A DNA stretch of 64,000 nt from Mauremys mutica (Eukaryota > Chordata > Testudines > Geoemydidae), in the NCBI RefSeq assembly GCF_020497125.1, contig NC_059081.1, forward strand, positions 15,781,105 to 15,845,104. Reading direction: 5' to 3'. The translations under genes and the position numbers were made by a program. The notes below the pieces were generated by a model. It saw nothing but the letters and a program-made list of their open reading frames with translations, did no database searches and was not told where the DNA came from. Below are positions 34,920-45,749 of the stretch, piece after piece; the first letter of the stretch is position 1; each line of letters opens with the position of its first letter.

Positions 34920-35007
34920 GTAATCACCAGTGAGAGAGAGCTGAAGGTCTAAGCTGTGATTCCTCAGCCAGTGTCACAATGGAGAGACCTAGACAAGTAG
35001 TTATGGG

Positions 35008-35337
35008 AAGGCTAGATTATGTTGTGGAGGTCATGGATTCCATGACTTCTGGACACCTCTATGACATTTACCATTTCAGCCCTGGGTCAGTGGGGCCACC
35101 TTGGGCACCTCTGCAGTTCCCAGCTGCCATGGGCACCAGGGACCCCCCGCAGATGCCCCCTCCCCTTTTCTCTCCCGCAACAAGCCTTGGGCTCTCATTC
35201 CCCCATCAGTCCTTTTTTGTCATGGTTATATTTAGTAAAAATCAAGGATCGATCACAAGCTTCCGTGATTTTTTGTTTATTGCATGTGACCTATCCCTGA
35301 CTTTTACTAAAAATATCCGTGACAAAATCTTAACCTT
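35008..35337. mobile_element. TIR element with 9-bp target duplication
   Basis: A 330-bp element starting AAGGCTAGATTATGTTGTGG and ending with the complement of AAGGTTAAGATTTTGTCACGG, so the TIRs match at roughly three positions in four. It is flanked by a perfect 9-bp repeat AGTTATGGG at 34999-35007 and 35338-35346 (a tenth base, T, also matches). A 9-bp TSD suggests Mutator-like (MULE) mobilisation rather than hAT. The interior has GTGACTTTTACTAAAA-like words and a GC-rich middle. No transposase. Confidence 0.6.
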
Positions 35338-35349
35338 AGTTATGGGCAT

Positions 35350-36650
35350 TTGAAAAAGAAAAAAAAAAGGAAGAAAAAAGCCACTACGAAAACTCTGAAA
35401 ATAAGCACCAATGGCCTGTCTGTTCTTGACATTGTCTCTTATGCTCTGTATCACTGAGACAGTTGATTACAGCAAATTACTGTAGAAGAAAAATCTTTTG
35501 AGGAAATTTGTTCCAGGAACATGTGAACTCATCTTCCCTTTGAATAGCACAGAAATTCTCTCCTCTATTCTGATTCAGCTTGTATAAGTTGTATAAGGAG
35601 CCATTTCCAATTTCCAGTCAAGTCAATAGAGAGAATTCTATTAATTTCAGTTAGATTTTGATGGAATCCATAAGGCCTAATCCAAAGCCCTTTGAAGTAG
35701 TAGGATAGATTGACTTCCATAGGCCTTGGATCACACCTGTAGGCCCCAATCCAGCGAAAACACGCACATACATATAACCAAGACCTGAGGCATGGCTGTA
35801 GGCTTCTCCCTTTTCTTAGGGATGTGGGTCACAGGATCACTTATAAGGATGCCTGATACCTTCATCCAAGGAAAGCCCTCCTAGTGCAGAGGAGAGAACA
35901 AAGAGAGCTTGTCTCTTGAGAAAGTATTTAACACAATATCATATAGAGGAGTGTCAGTTGTTTTGTTTGCATCTGTTGTGACTATCACAATTCCCAGAGT
36001 AACAAAACAGTGACTGTGGCTTTATTAGGTATGAGAAACTCAGGATAGGGGACAATGGAAAAAATGGATCAGAATAATAAAAGACAAAACCCAACAATAC
36101 GTAAACTCTACCCCTTCCAACATTTACAGACAATATATAGCACCTGGTGCTCTCTCCAAGGTCCTACTTGTGCAAATACTTAGTTCAGGCTCAGTCTTTG
36201 ATGGATGAAAAAGCATTGAAATCAATGGCTGGCTTAAAACACATCATCAAAATAAACAGGCACACTTACAAAGTCTCTATACCAAGCATGGTAAAATAAT
36301 GCTTAAGATTCTCTAATCTGCATTCAAATGTCCAGCTAGGCTAGCTCTTAGTAGCCTGGCTTCAGTCTCTCCTCAGCCTCCTGGGTGTCTGTTCAATGTC
36401 CCAGAAATTCCCAAAGGACTCGGTCTTCCCTTGGGTAGGAATATGGAGGGTAGAAGGGTCCTCCCTGGCTGCGATGCTTCTCTCCTACACACCAAATACA
36501 GCCTAAACTGAAAGTAAAACAAACCCCTTAGTCTCCAAGTTCTGGTTCCGGGGCTAGCAACACTACTAGGACCAAAGTAGTCGGGGAAACGGAGACCTGA
36601 GCTCCTGTAGCTGTTGCAATCCAGGAGTGAGTCACCTAGAGGCTGTATGT
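35350..36650. other. Non-coding stretch, possible LTR-like sequence
   Basis: From about 35975 the sequence (TGTGACTATCACAATTCCCAG, then GGCTTTATTAGG, an AATAAA on minus) resembles a minus-strand LTR end, but no matching end or TSD was found. No gene recognised. Confidence 0.35.
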
Positions 36651-36655
36651 CAAGG

Positions 36656-37012
36656 CATAGGCGCCGACTCTGTGGGTGCTCTGGGGCTGTGGAAAAATTA
36701 GTGGGTGCTTAGCACCCATCAGCAGCCAAGCTGCCCCCAACCCCTCCTCGCCTTCTCCTCCCCCAAGCGTGCCGCGTCCCTGCTCCTCCTGCTCCCTCCC
36801 AGCACTCCCCGCTGCCCCACTGCTTAACAGCTGTTTGGCAGCGTTTTGGACTTTCCGGGAGGAGCAGGGACGTGGCACGCTCAGGGAAGGAGGCAGAGAA
36901 GAGGCAGGGCAGGGGCGGGGACTTGAGGGAAAGGGTGGAATAGGGCACGGCGAGGGCAGTGCAGGGCTGGGGATCGAGCACCCACCGGGCAAAGGGGAAG
37001 TCCGCGCCTATG
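36656..37012. mobile_element. Non-autonomous hAT, CATAGGCGCCGACT ends
   Basis: TIRs CATAGGCGCCGACT and AGTCCGCGCCTATG (13 of 14 complementary) flank a 357-bp GC-rich element. The 8-bp flanks TGTCAAGG (36648-36655) and TATCAAGG (37013-37020) match at 7 of 8. The interior contains opposed CACGCT-type and GAGGAGCAGGGACG words forming a partial palindrome. ORFs of about 118 codons on both strands are compositional. Confidence 0.8.
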
Positions 37013-37019
37013 TATCAAG

Positions 37020-37765
37020 GGGTTATACTTGACATTTACTGTCAAGCAAGTGCCATTGAAAGGCTTTATCTATTTTTAAGGGGCAGATTCTTATCTCAGT
37101 GCAATTCTAATATAAATGAACCATGCTGTGAACTCCTTCTTACACTTGTATTTGAGAAATGAGACAAGCCAAACAAGATTCAGCATCCTCATGTATGAAT
37201 CAGGTAGATCAGCTGTCTTTCAGTCCCTATATATCTGTGAGCATCACATGAGAAGAGCTGCATGCAGGAGAATGAATGTGGATAAAATTCCTATTAGACT
37301 GCAGACATGCCAAGTGATAATTGAATTTGAATGAATTTTACAAAGCATCCGCACCCTTTTTACTTTGTGATATACCGTCTTCTTTAGACCACACTGTTAC
37401 CTAGGAATGTAGAAGCTAATAGCCAATAAGTGACATTATACTAAAAAGAGATATTAGGCAATCAAATGGCGATATCCTGAAGTGACCTGACCAGATGCTG
37501 CTGAATGATTAACATATATAAATAATATTATTTAGCAATTTACATTTTAAAAACAGTGTGTACAGCTATTAACTTATTTTGATATGAAAACTCACCTTCC
37601 CCCTCTCCCTCATATCAACTTAATTCACAGAGGGCAGAGATACAGCATAATGCCAATTATCCTGAGCTGTACCCCCTGCAGAAGAGTGAATGTTACAGTG
37701 AAGGCTCAGTTGTGCTTGATAAGCCCAGTCCTGGATCTGGAAGAGGAGGTTACTTAGTTCAGTGG
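37020..37765. other. Non-coding stretch, no gene seen
   Basis: AT-rich, short ORFs only, no recognisable repeat or domain. Confidence 0.4.
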
Positions 37766-37767
37766 TA

Positions 37768-38054
37768 GGGCTGGTCTACACTATGGGAGCGGGAGATTGA
37801 TCTAAGTTATGGAACTTCAGCTATGTAAATAATGTAGCTGAAGTCGATGTACTTACTGTGGGGTCTTCACTGTGGTGTGTTGACAGGAGATGCTCTCCCA
37901 TCGATTCCCCTTGCGCTTCTTGTTGAGGTGGAGTACTGGAGACAACACTAGAGCAATTGGTGGTTGATTTACCGCATCTATACTAGACACGATAAATCGA
38001 CCCCCGCTGGAGCGATTGCTGCCCCTTGATCCAACCTGTAGTGTAGACATGCCC
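37768..38054. mobile_element. Harbinger-type MITE (GGTCTACACT ends)
   Basis: Ends GGGCTGGTCTACACT and AGTGTAGACATGCCC are inverted, with TA at both flanks (37766-37767 and 38055-38056). Internal inverted words include TCAGCTATGTAAATAATGTAGCTGAAGTCGA. The ends match those of the 4-kb Harbinger element at 58714-62708, which belongs to the type that would have mobilised it. Confidence 0.7.
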
Positions 38055-38079
38055 TACAGCATGTAGTGTCATTTGACCT

Positions 38080-38945
38080 GCATGCATATCTTCTGCATGT
38101 CTGCCTCTGAGGCTATGAGAAGCTATAAGAGGCTGTACAGGTCAACGCTGCTCCGGTATCCCTCTTACCTGCAAGTAATTGAGCGGTCCTCATCAAGGAG
38201 CTGCCCTATGCCCATGGCTATGTTTCTTATGCTCACACTGGGGCTTTGGTGGATGCAGTGGTACCGAGGCTTCAGTGTGCGGGAGGAAGCTGGAAGAGTG
38301 CTCACTGGCCGTGACAGGTGCCATATCAGCGGATTCGCCAGTCCTGGATCCAACTGGGCACATGAGTGCACAGCTTCCTCCATGAGAAACTTGCAGAGGT
38401 GAAGTTCCCTACTCTCTCAAGCCTGAGGTGGGAACAAGCAGCAGATAGAAAAGTGGGCGACGACACAGGTTTTGCTGAGACAGTAGAGATACCACTGGTG
38501 CTCATCACTCAGAGAGAAGGAGCATGGGCATGAGGCACAATTCTTGTAACTGATTTGTTGAGGCATACCCCTCAGAAGGGTGAGGATCTACCCACTGAGA
38601 GAAGTCCAACAGGGAAGTCTAACTTACTAAAGTGTACAAGAACTATTATATACAACACTATATAACTAATGCTAACTACTGTATATACAGATGAGAGAAA
38701 ACAGACAAAAGGTCCCTTAGCAGAGCTACAAGCACTGAGGAACAGGGGTTCTGACTCTGGCCATGCAGGGGTAAGAAGGAACTGGAACGGCATCAACGCA
38801 TATGGTCTCTTATAGCCTTGGATGCAGACATGCGGAAGATGCATCACACGTGTGCACTACTACTGAACAGTTCTGGCTCTGGCCCATGGCGCACATGCAC
38901 ACCCATATCTGGAATCCATATAGGGACCATCACTCAAAGAACTAT
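38080..38945. repeat. Unassigned interspersed repeat
   Basis: A moderately GC-rich stretch (38090-38560) followed by sequence ending GGACCATCACTCAAAGAACTA. I believe this is repeat-derived by its look, but cannot assign a class. ORFs at 38073-38508 overlap on both strands and have no clear domain. Confidence 0.3.
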
Positions 38946-39654
38946 ATATAATATTACTCCCTAGGGGAACTTCAAAAGGGATTGTTTCTCAGGGAGGCTT
39001 CCTAGAATGTTAGGTACTTAGGGACAGTAAGCAGGGCCATCCTTAGGCATACGTGGCTGCGTGGGGCACTGGAAATTTTGGGGCATCCTGGGTCTTAGTG
39101 CCCACCCTTCTCTCTCTTCCTACAGATGTTCTGACCCTTCCTGCAGGCTCCCACCACAGCTGTCTGCTACAGCCTGGTGAGTCTTCCTCTGGAGTGGATC
39201 TAGTACTTAAAAATGAAAAAACCTTCCAGCCTGCCAGACCTATTAGCTCAACATTGAATTTGTTAAAGAGCCATTCAAGTGGTACTGAAGCCATTGAACA
39301 GGCATTTGACAACCTCCAGGTATATATGGTCAGTTTCTGAATTTACTGACAAAAACAATTGTGCATGACCGCACTTCTCGGCTCTATGAGCTCAGATCAA
39401 GTTTACTCAAAACATGTGAGTCTACAGGACCTTAGTTTAAAATTTGCTTCAAAAATATTTCATTAGTGTGTTGCTGAAGATTATAAAATCACATCTCTAA
39501 AAAATCCTTGCATAGATTTTTAGAAGAACAATCTGAGTATTAATCTTTAGCCTTAAATGTTTGGATCTTCAAACGTATAGATTTTAAATAAAGCCTTCAA
39601 AAGACCACCCTTATCTAACCCATCCTGGACAATGATCCCACACTCTCACAGGCC

Positions 39655-40245
39655 TTGGGTGGCAGGCCAGTCCTCGCCCACAGACAACCTGCCAACCTGA
39701 AGCATATTCTCACCAGTAACTGCACACCGCACCATAGTAACTCTAGCTCAGGAACCAATCCATGCCACAAACCTCGATGCCAACTCTGCCCCCATATCTA
39801 CACCAGCGACACCATCACAGGACCTAACCAGATCGGCCACACCATCACTGGTTCATTCACCTGCACGTCCACCAATGTAATATATGCCATCATATGCCAG
39901 CAATGCCCCTCTGCTATGTACATCGGCCAAACTGGACAGTCTCTAAGGAAAAGGATAAATGGACACAAATCAGATATTAGGAATGGCAATATACAAAAAC
40001 CTGTAGGAGAACACTTCAACCTCCCTGGCCACACAATAGCAGATCTAAAGGTGACCATCCTACAGCAAAAAAACTTCAGGACCAGACTTCAACGAGAAAC
40101 TGCTGAGCTTCAGTTCATCTGCAAATTTGACACCATCAGCTCAGGATTAAACAAAGACTGTGAATGGCTTGCCAACTACAGAACCAGTTTCTCCTCCCTT
40201 GGTTTTCACACCTCTACTGCTAGAACAGGGCCTCATCCTCCCTGA
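39655..40245 (+). CDS. PLE GIY-YIG endonuclease domain (truncated ORF)
   Basis: An uninterrupted 196-codon frame matching the C-terminal third of a Penelope-like protein. The first residues (QPANLKHIL) are the tail of the reverse transcriptase. A Cys/His-rich linker follows at about 37-47 (CHKPRCQLCPH). The GIY-YIG fold spans about 75-165: VIYAI at 75-79, MYIGQTGQ at 88-95, RKRINGHKSDIR at 98-109 supplying the usual Arg and His, VGEHFNLPGH at 117-126, and RETAELQF at 147-154 with a Glu in the position expected for metal binding. The ATG at 39655 is an internal methionine or first ATG after truncation; the frame is open upstream, so it is not a natural start. In full elements this domain nicks target DNA. 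Expression is unlikely without a promoter. Confidence 0.8.
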   Translation: MGGRPVLAHRQPANLKHILTSNCTPHHSNSSSGTNPCHKPRCQLCPHIYTSDTITGPNQIGHTITGSFTCTSTNVIYAIICQQCPSAMYIGQTGQSLRKRINGHKSDIRNGNIQKPVGEHFNLPGHTIADLKVTILQQKNFRTRLQRETAELQFICKFDTISSGLNKDCEWLANYRTSFSSLGFHTSTARTGPHPP

Positions 40246-40324
40246 TTGAACTAACCTCGTTATCTCTAGCTTGCTTCTTGCTTGCTTATATATACCTGCC
40301 CCTGGAAATTTCCACTACTTGCAT

Positions 40325-40362
40325 CTGAAGAAGTGGGTATTCACCCACGAAAGCTAATGCTG
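40325..40362 (+). ncRNA. Degenerate hammerhead-ribozyme-like motif in PLE
   Basis: CTGAAGA (40325-40331; consensus CTGATGA), a perfect 6-bp stem II GTGGGT/ACCCAC with ATTC loop (40333-40348), GAAA (40349-40352) and a 3-bp stem III AGC/GCT with TAAT loop (40352-40361). The cleavage-site base is G (40362) where A, C or U is needed, and CTGATGA carries one change, so it is probably inactive. Hammerhead motifs are known in Penelope-like elements. Confidence 0.55.
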
Positions 40363-40530
40363 CAAAACGTCTGTTAGTCTATAAGGTGCCACAGGATTCT
40401 TTGCTGCTTTTACAGATCCAGACTAACACGGCTACCCCTCTGATACTTGACACCCTTATCTAAAATACACATGCAAGCCCGGGCTGCCATTGGGCATAGG
40501 AGCACCAGTTTCATAATATTGCATAGGGCC

Positions 40531-41309
40531 TGTGACAAAGTTCCTCCTCTGCCTTGGTGGGTCCTGTGCTTTTTGGTGGAATTGCTCACCTCAGAGGTTC
40601 ACGGCAGCCCTCAGTTTGGCTGCTTCTGATAGAGGCTCAAACCTGCCGTTCACTCAGCTAACCTCATCACTGGCCAGCATGGGGGAACTGGAGAACAATC
40701 CCCTCAGTCTCTGTGTCCCACCTAGTGGGTCAGGGACAGGCCAGATCCCTTTCCAAATTAGACCTTCCCTTCTGGTGTTTCTCACAGACCAGGTCAACTC
40801 CTCCTGTGTCCAATCAGGAGTTGCGGGGGAAGTGGGGGGAACCCGGGCCCACCCTCTACACTGGGTTCCAGCCCAGGGCCCTGTGGATAGCAGCTGTCTA
40901 CAAGGTTCCCTGTATCAGCTGTGTGACAACTACAACTCCCCATGGCCTTCCCCCAGCACCTTCTTTATCCTCACTGCAGGACCTTCCTCCTGAAGCCTAA
41001 TGACGCTTGTACTCTTCAGTCCTCCAGCAGCACGCCTTCTCACTCCCTCCTCCTTACATGCCCTCTCACTAACGGATGGGAGGTCCTTTTTAAACCAGGT
41101 GTCCTGATTAGCCTGCCTGCCATAATTGATTCTAGTAAGTTCTTAATTGGCTCCAGGTGTCTTGATTAGCTTGCCTGTCTTAACTGGTTCTAGCAGGTTC
41201 CTAATTGCTCTAGGGCAGCCCCTGCTCTGGTCACTCAGGGAACAGAAAACTGTTCATTCAGTGGCCAGTATATTTGCCTTCTGTACCCCACTGGTCTCGG
41301 TCTGCCACA
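40531..41309 (-). mobile_element. Solo LTR (third copy of the 12.6/13.4-kb family)
   Basis: TGTGACAAAGTTCCTCC...GGTCTCGGTCTGCCACA with TG/CA ends and a 4-bp GGCC repeat at both flanks (40527-40530 and 41310-41313). The centre (ACCCGGGCCCACCC, TGGGTTCCAGCCCAG) parallels the LTRs at 12625 and 13369. On minus, a TTTAAAAAGG word near 41086-41095 sits where a TATA box would be. The ORFs at 40532-41169 are incidental to a C-rich LTR. Confidence 0.65.
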
Positions 41310-41559
41310 GGCCCTATAAATCCTAAGGATGGCCTTGACAGTAATCCTGCGATCTCTTTTCTGCACCCAACTGGATTTGCTTCCCAGAGCCTTGAATCCT
41401 AGGAAGGAGCAGCCTCTGCATTTTGAGACTAAATTATGCGCAGATGCTCTAAGAGGTACGAGGAGAGGGAAGGCTACTTGTGCCCTCCCACATCCTGTAC
41501 ATTCATTCAGCAGCAGGGCAGAATCTGGCCTTTGGACAGCATGGGGCTAGAACCATGAG

Positions 41560-41770
41560 CAATGGGCTGAGAGTCAAGAACCTCTCGATTCCATTTTGGT
41601 CCTATCACTTCTGTAGCCTTGGGAAGCTCCCTTAATCTTTGCATTTCAGTTTCCCTACCTGCATATAGCAACACTTACAACACTCACCACCCAAGGATGT
41701 TGAAAAATTACTTATTTTTGCACAATGGTATGAAGATAAGCATGAATCCCTATATAAATGCAAGTGCTAT
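41560..41770 (+). repeat. MIR-like (CORE-SINE) relic
   Basis: CTTGGGAAGCTCCCTTAATC, TTTGCATTTCAGTTTCCC and a later ATAAATGCAAGTGCTAT follow the order of a MIR/CORE-SINE body. Very diverged. Minus-strand relatives: 22000-22120, 42720-42835, 45000-45420 (split) and 49225-49370. Confidence 0.45.
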
Positions 41771-41779
41771 GCGTGTGCT

Positions 41780-43470
41780 ACTAAAATTTTCCACTTTCTA
41801 TATATCAATTTCTTCTTCGCCTCCTCCTATTTCTCTTCCCCTCTCCATCTCCGCATGTCAAATTGTGAGTCTGATTTCATACTATATCCTAATGTGGCTT
41901 TGTCATACTCCTTTTTATAACAAAGTCCTTATCTAACTTTAACTTGAGGTTGACCTTGTGGCTTGTATTCAGCATGTACAAGTTTAATAACAGCTAGAAC
42001 AGGCTGGCCGGGAGATGCTGACTACTTAGCCTAGAAAGAATTAGAAACCATGACCAAAATTTTTAGATTGAAGTCCTGTGTATTTATTTTGAAACTCTTA
42101 TTCAGTCATTTATTTTGTATTATTCAAAACTACTTTATTGCACTGTTAAAATTAATATTTTTGTTACATCGGACATTATGGCATCCATATTTTATTATTA
42201 AACCAACTATATAGATAAAAAAATCATGTTTTATATGTGCCCAGCTTTTGTCTGACTTATCTATTGAATTTGTAAGTTTTTTGGAGCAAACACTGTCTCT
42301 TGCCATGTGTATCCACAGTGTACATACCTGTGCAATAAAGCCCAGACTCTAGGTACTGCCCTAATAGAAATAATACATCATTATGCTTTTAATACATGAT
42401 TAAATATATTTAGTTTTATATTTTAGAGATGCCAAATTTTATTAATTTATCAACAAAGCCTACTAGTGTATATACCATAAGAAGGGTGGGTATGATAGGA
42501 TAAATGGCACATAAATACATGTGAGGGCATACAGATGTGCCCCAAGTTTACTGTCAAAGTCTCCGTGTCACAACTATTTTGGATACAATTTCAAATTAAA
42601 TTTTTGGTCTTATTATACTTTGTATGATTGTCGTACCTAGTGACTCCCAACTAAAATCCGGTCATCCATGCCCTCTGCATACACACACATACACTTCTTG
42701 CATAGGTTGCAAGCTCCTCCAAATAGATGAGAAATAACAGTAGGGGAAAACAGAAGCACAGAAAGGTAAAATGACTTGCCCAAAAATCACTCAGCAGTAA
42801 AACTGGGTATGAGAACTTTCTAGATTTCAAAAAAACATCCTGCCCCAACTGGGAGGAAAAAGTTGAAATCTCAGTCTCCCCTCCCTCCCAAAAAAACCCC
42901 CCATTAATTAGGTTAATCGAAATACTTTAATTTTGACAACCCTGGAATATTGTTTCAGTTCTGACCACTTAGTTTTTTAACCTTTTTTAATATGAATAAA
43001 TTTAACTTTTAAAATGAAAACTCATTTTGAACTGAAAAAACAGAACTTTTATTTTGAGATGGGGCATTTTTTCAAAAGAAATTGGAAACAGGAAATGCAT
43101 GGAAACGGAGCATTTCATGCAAACGGTTTTGGTTTTCACGAATTGGCACTTTCTGACAAAGTGTTGTGTCTGAAATTTCCCAACCATCTCTACTTATTAG
43201 CAGAGCTGGAAACAGAACCCTGACTTCCTCTGGTCCGGTCCAGCTTCTAACCACTGAAGTACACATTGTTTAAAAGACATGGATTTCTTCTTGAGAGCTG
43301 CTTTTATGCTTCAATTTGGTACAAAAACTGTCAAATTTTAAAATTAGCTGATATTTTATTGACTGGAGTAGCAAAACATTTGATCCAAAAGGTCAGGATT
43401 GGAGCCCTGATATTGTGAAATGTTATGGATTATGTTAAATGATATGCTTTGAAGTCTGGTGCACTGACTT
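41780..43470. other. Non-coding AT-rich stretch
   Basis: An L2-like scrap (42260-42330), a MIR-like relic on minus (42720-42835) and an AT-rich repeat relative of 23706-23935 (42960-43200). No gene recognised. Confidence 0.45.
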
Positions 43471-43475
43471 GTTAC

Positions 43476-43730
43476 AGAATCATAGAATATCAGGGTTGGA
43501 AGAGACCTCAGGAGGTCATCTAGTCCAACCTCCTGCTCAAAGCAGGACCAATTCCCAACTAAATCACCCCAGCCAGGGCTTTGTCAAGCCTGATCTCAAC
43601 CTCTAAGGAATGAGATTCCACCACCTCCCTAGGTAACCCATTCCAGTGCTTCACCACCCTCCTAGTGAAAAAGATTTCCCTAATATCCAACCTAAACCTC
43701 CCCCACTGCAACTTGAGACCATTACTCTTT
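43476..43730 (-). mobile_element. CR1 LINE 3' end
   Basis: It begins AGAATCATAGAAT (complement of the CR1 tail) and continues GGTTGGAAGAGACCTCAGG, then CCAGCCAGGGCTTTGTC and CCATTCCAGTGCTTCACCAC. A clean 5'-truncated CR1 copy on minus, closely related to 25016-25142 but about twice as long. Confidence 0.92.
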
Positions 43731-44422
43731 TTGGGAAAATACAGTAGAGAGAGACTTCAAGTCTGAAGTTGGACTGAAAGGCTTTGTTGTACAAGCACAC
43801 CTTCCCTTCTGTTATTTCACATAATCTTGCCATTGTTGATGTCATGATTCGTCACCTATAACATCCTTCTTGTATTTGCCATCTCAGTGACTCTTCATCT
43901 CTTTTTCAAAATCCATCTCAATGTCTTCCCATTACTTATTAACTTTTTAATTGAGTTACCTTTGACTTATGTTTGATTGTCTTATTCATCACAAGATCTT
44001 TATGTTACTGTTTTCTGTAATCTATACCATATATGCACTGTATTATTTAACTCTACAAAATTCTGAGAAGCAATTTGTGGCTCTCATTCAGAGCAGCATT
44101 CCTATTCAGGAAGGGCACACAAGCATATGTTTAAAGTTAAGCACGTGCTTAAGTGCTGTCCTCAAGCAGGGTTTATACAAATACAAAAGGATCAAAACAA
44201 AATAAGGCTTCAGTCCTGCAATTGATATTGCCTTCCGTGTGAACACACCAATCCACCTCCATGCTATCAATTTCAGGATAGGAGCCTGAAGTTTTATTGT
44301 ACGTTATAGTTGGCTATAAGGCATGACAGATAGATGACTACCCACCATAGTGGTTACAAGAATCTGAAATTACTTTTTTTTAAAAGTGTTTCAATGAAGA
44401 ATCAGAAGAGTTCCTGTGATAT

Positions 44423-44472
44423 TTTCAAATGGTCTCTTGCTAATATATTTCAAATGGTCAGCTGCTAATATA
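44423..44472. repeat. 25-bp direct tandem duplication
   Basis: TTTCAAATGGTCTCTTGCTA and then TTTCAAATGGTCAGCTGCTA begin two adjacent 25-bp units differing at three positions. Simple local duplication. Confidence 0.8.
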
Positions 44473-45039
44473 TTTACCAAAGTAATTTGAAACAAATTAT
44501 GGATATGAGAAGGGCGTACATTCATATAACAAATGTATTAAAGCATCTAGCAGTTGCTTTAAACAACAGACACTTTTTATAAGATCTGAGGGAGACTGGC
44601 AAAGGGATAACTGTGAATTAAGATTATAAATCCAAATTAATGGGAGTAGGAACCCTAACTGCACTTTGTGACTTTGACAAAAAATCAGCCCCTACATTGA
44701 TATTCAGATGATCTTATTTACGAGAGACACCAGCAAAACATAAAAGACATATTTGTAAAGCTAGATTAAGTTGTGTTTAAAGCTTTGTCTAAAAACTACC
44801 TAACCAACCCCCAGGAAATTCAGAATTACAGCTAACACCATGGTCTTAACCTTTATGACCCTCCCATTTGATGGGGTCTGAAATTCACATAATCAGTTCT
44901 AACCAACAATTTTCTGTTCTTTTAATTCAGATAATAAATCTTTTTATTCAATTGCCAAAAATAATTTTAGGTGACATCTAGCGCATGCTGCCAGCAAGTC
45001 TTATTCCCATTTTGCAAGAGTGAAAACTGAACCACAGAG

Positions 45040-45314
45040 GGAATGTTTACACAGAATTTTGGAGCGGGCCTCCCAGACCAGGTTGACAGACTTGGGCTAG
45101 CGGGGCTCATGCTAGTGCTCGAAAAATAGCTCTATAGACAGGGCTTAGAAGTTGAGGCTCAGGCTGGAGTTTGGGCTTTGAAGCCCACTCCCCTCCTTAG
45201 GCTTCAGAGCTGAAGCTCTAGCTTAAGCAACAACTTGAAAGCCCTGTCTATACAGCTATTTTTAGAGCCTCCCGGGCTGGCAGACTCACTGCAAAATGCT
45301 GTGTAGACATATCC
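45040..45314. mobile_element. MITE inserted in a MIR-like relic
   Basis: Ends GGAATGTTTACACAG and CTGTGTAGACATATCC are inverted. Inside, AAATAGCTCTATAGACAGGGCTT pairs with AAGCCCTGTCTATACAGCTATTT, giving a long foldback. It separates the left (45000-45039, CCCATTTTGCAAGAGTG) and right (45320-45420, CACTTGCCAAGATC) halves of a minus-strand MIR-like element. A diverged copy lies at 54190-54345. Confidence 0.65.
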
Positions 45315-45603
45315 AAAGATTGTCACTTGCCAAGATCATACCTGATGTCCCTACAAACCCAGGAATTGAAGCCAGTTCTCCTGATTCCCAGTCCAATAGC
45401 TTAACCACAAACCATACTTCCTTTCAATATACTGTGTTTCTACAATCTCTTCAAACATCCCTTCCTTGCAGCTGTATGATAAATGCAATTGCTCATGAAC
45501 TTTATATTTTGCTATGAACTGAAGAACCTGGGAGCTGATTGAATTATAGGAAACAACCAAAAAATGCTCAAACTGTCACAGCTCTCTACAACTGCTGCAG
45601 CTC

Positions 45604-45736
45604 CAGGAGCGCCGCCAGCTTTTTGGCACCCTAGGCGGTGGAAGGTCCCGCCCCCAAAATGGCGCCCCCGCCCACCCTCCAAATGTTAGCGCCCTAGGCA
45701 ACCGCCTAGGTCGGCTAATGGTTTGCACCGGCCCTG
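45604..45736. mobile_element. 133-bp hAT-like MITE with perfect 8-bp TSD
   Basis: CAGGAGCGCCGCCAGC... to ...CACCGGCCCTG, flanked by perfect TGCAGCTC copies (45596-45603 and 45737-45744). GC-rich with internal GGCGCC/CCTAGGC words. TIRs are weak, but the exact 8-bp TSD and CAGG/CCTG ends support hAT mobilisation. Confidence 0.75.
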
Positions 45737-45749
45737 TGCAGCTCATAGC

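Larger units (their letters stand above)
39619..40450 (+). mobile_element. 5'-truncated Penelope-like element
   Basis: 832 bp bounded by a perfect 13-bp TSD, CACCCTTATCTAA (39606-39618 and 40451-40463). It holds the C-terminal GIY-YIG part of the PLE ORF, then a 3' UTR with a hammerhead-like segment (40325-40362), and ends CAGACTAACACGGCTACC...GATACTTGA. PLEs encode a reverse transcriptase fused to a GIY-YIG endonuclease; here the transcriptase is lost to 5' truncation, as is usual for target-primed insertions. One of the better-preserved repeats here, so probably young. Confidence 0.88.
39032..41337. mobile_element. hAT element split by a PLE and a solo LTR
   Basis: The left TIR CAGGGCCATCCTTAGG and right TIR CCTAAGGATGGCCTTG match the hAT at 28644-29204. 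Flanks ACAGTAAG (39024-39031) and ACAGTAAT (41338-41345) agree at 7 of 8. Two younger insertions, 39619-40450 (PLE) and 40531-41309 (LTR), account for most of the length; removing them and their TSDs leaves roughly 680 bp. The remaining interior has only a short ORF (39053-39340) with no domain. Confidence 0.75.

Noticed and set aside
36636..37032. 118-codon ORFs on both strands
   Set aside because: They lie inside a GC-rich hAT MITE with clear TIRs.
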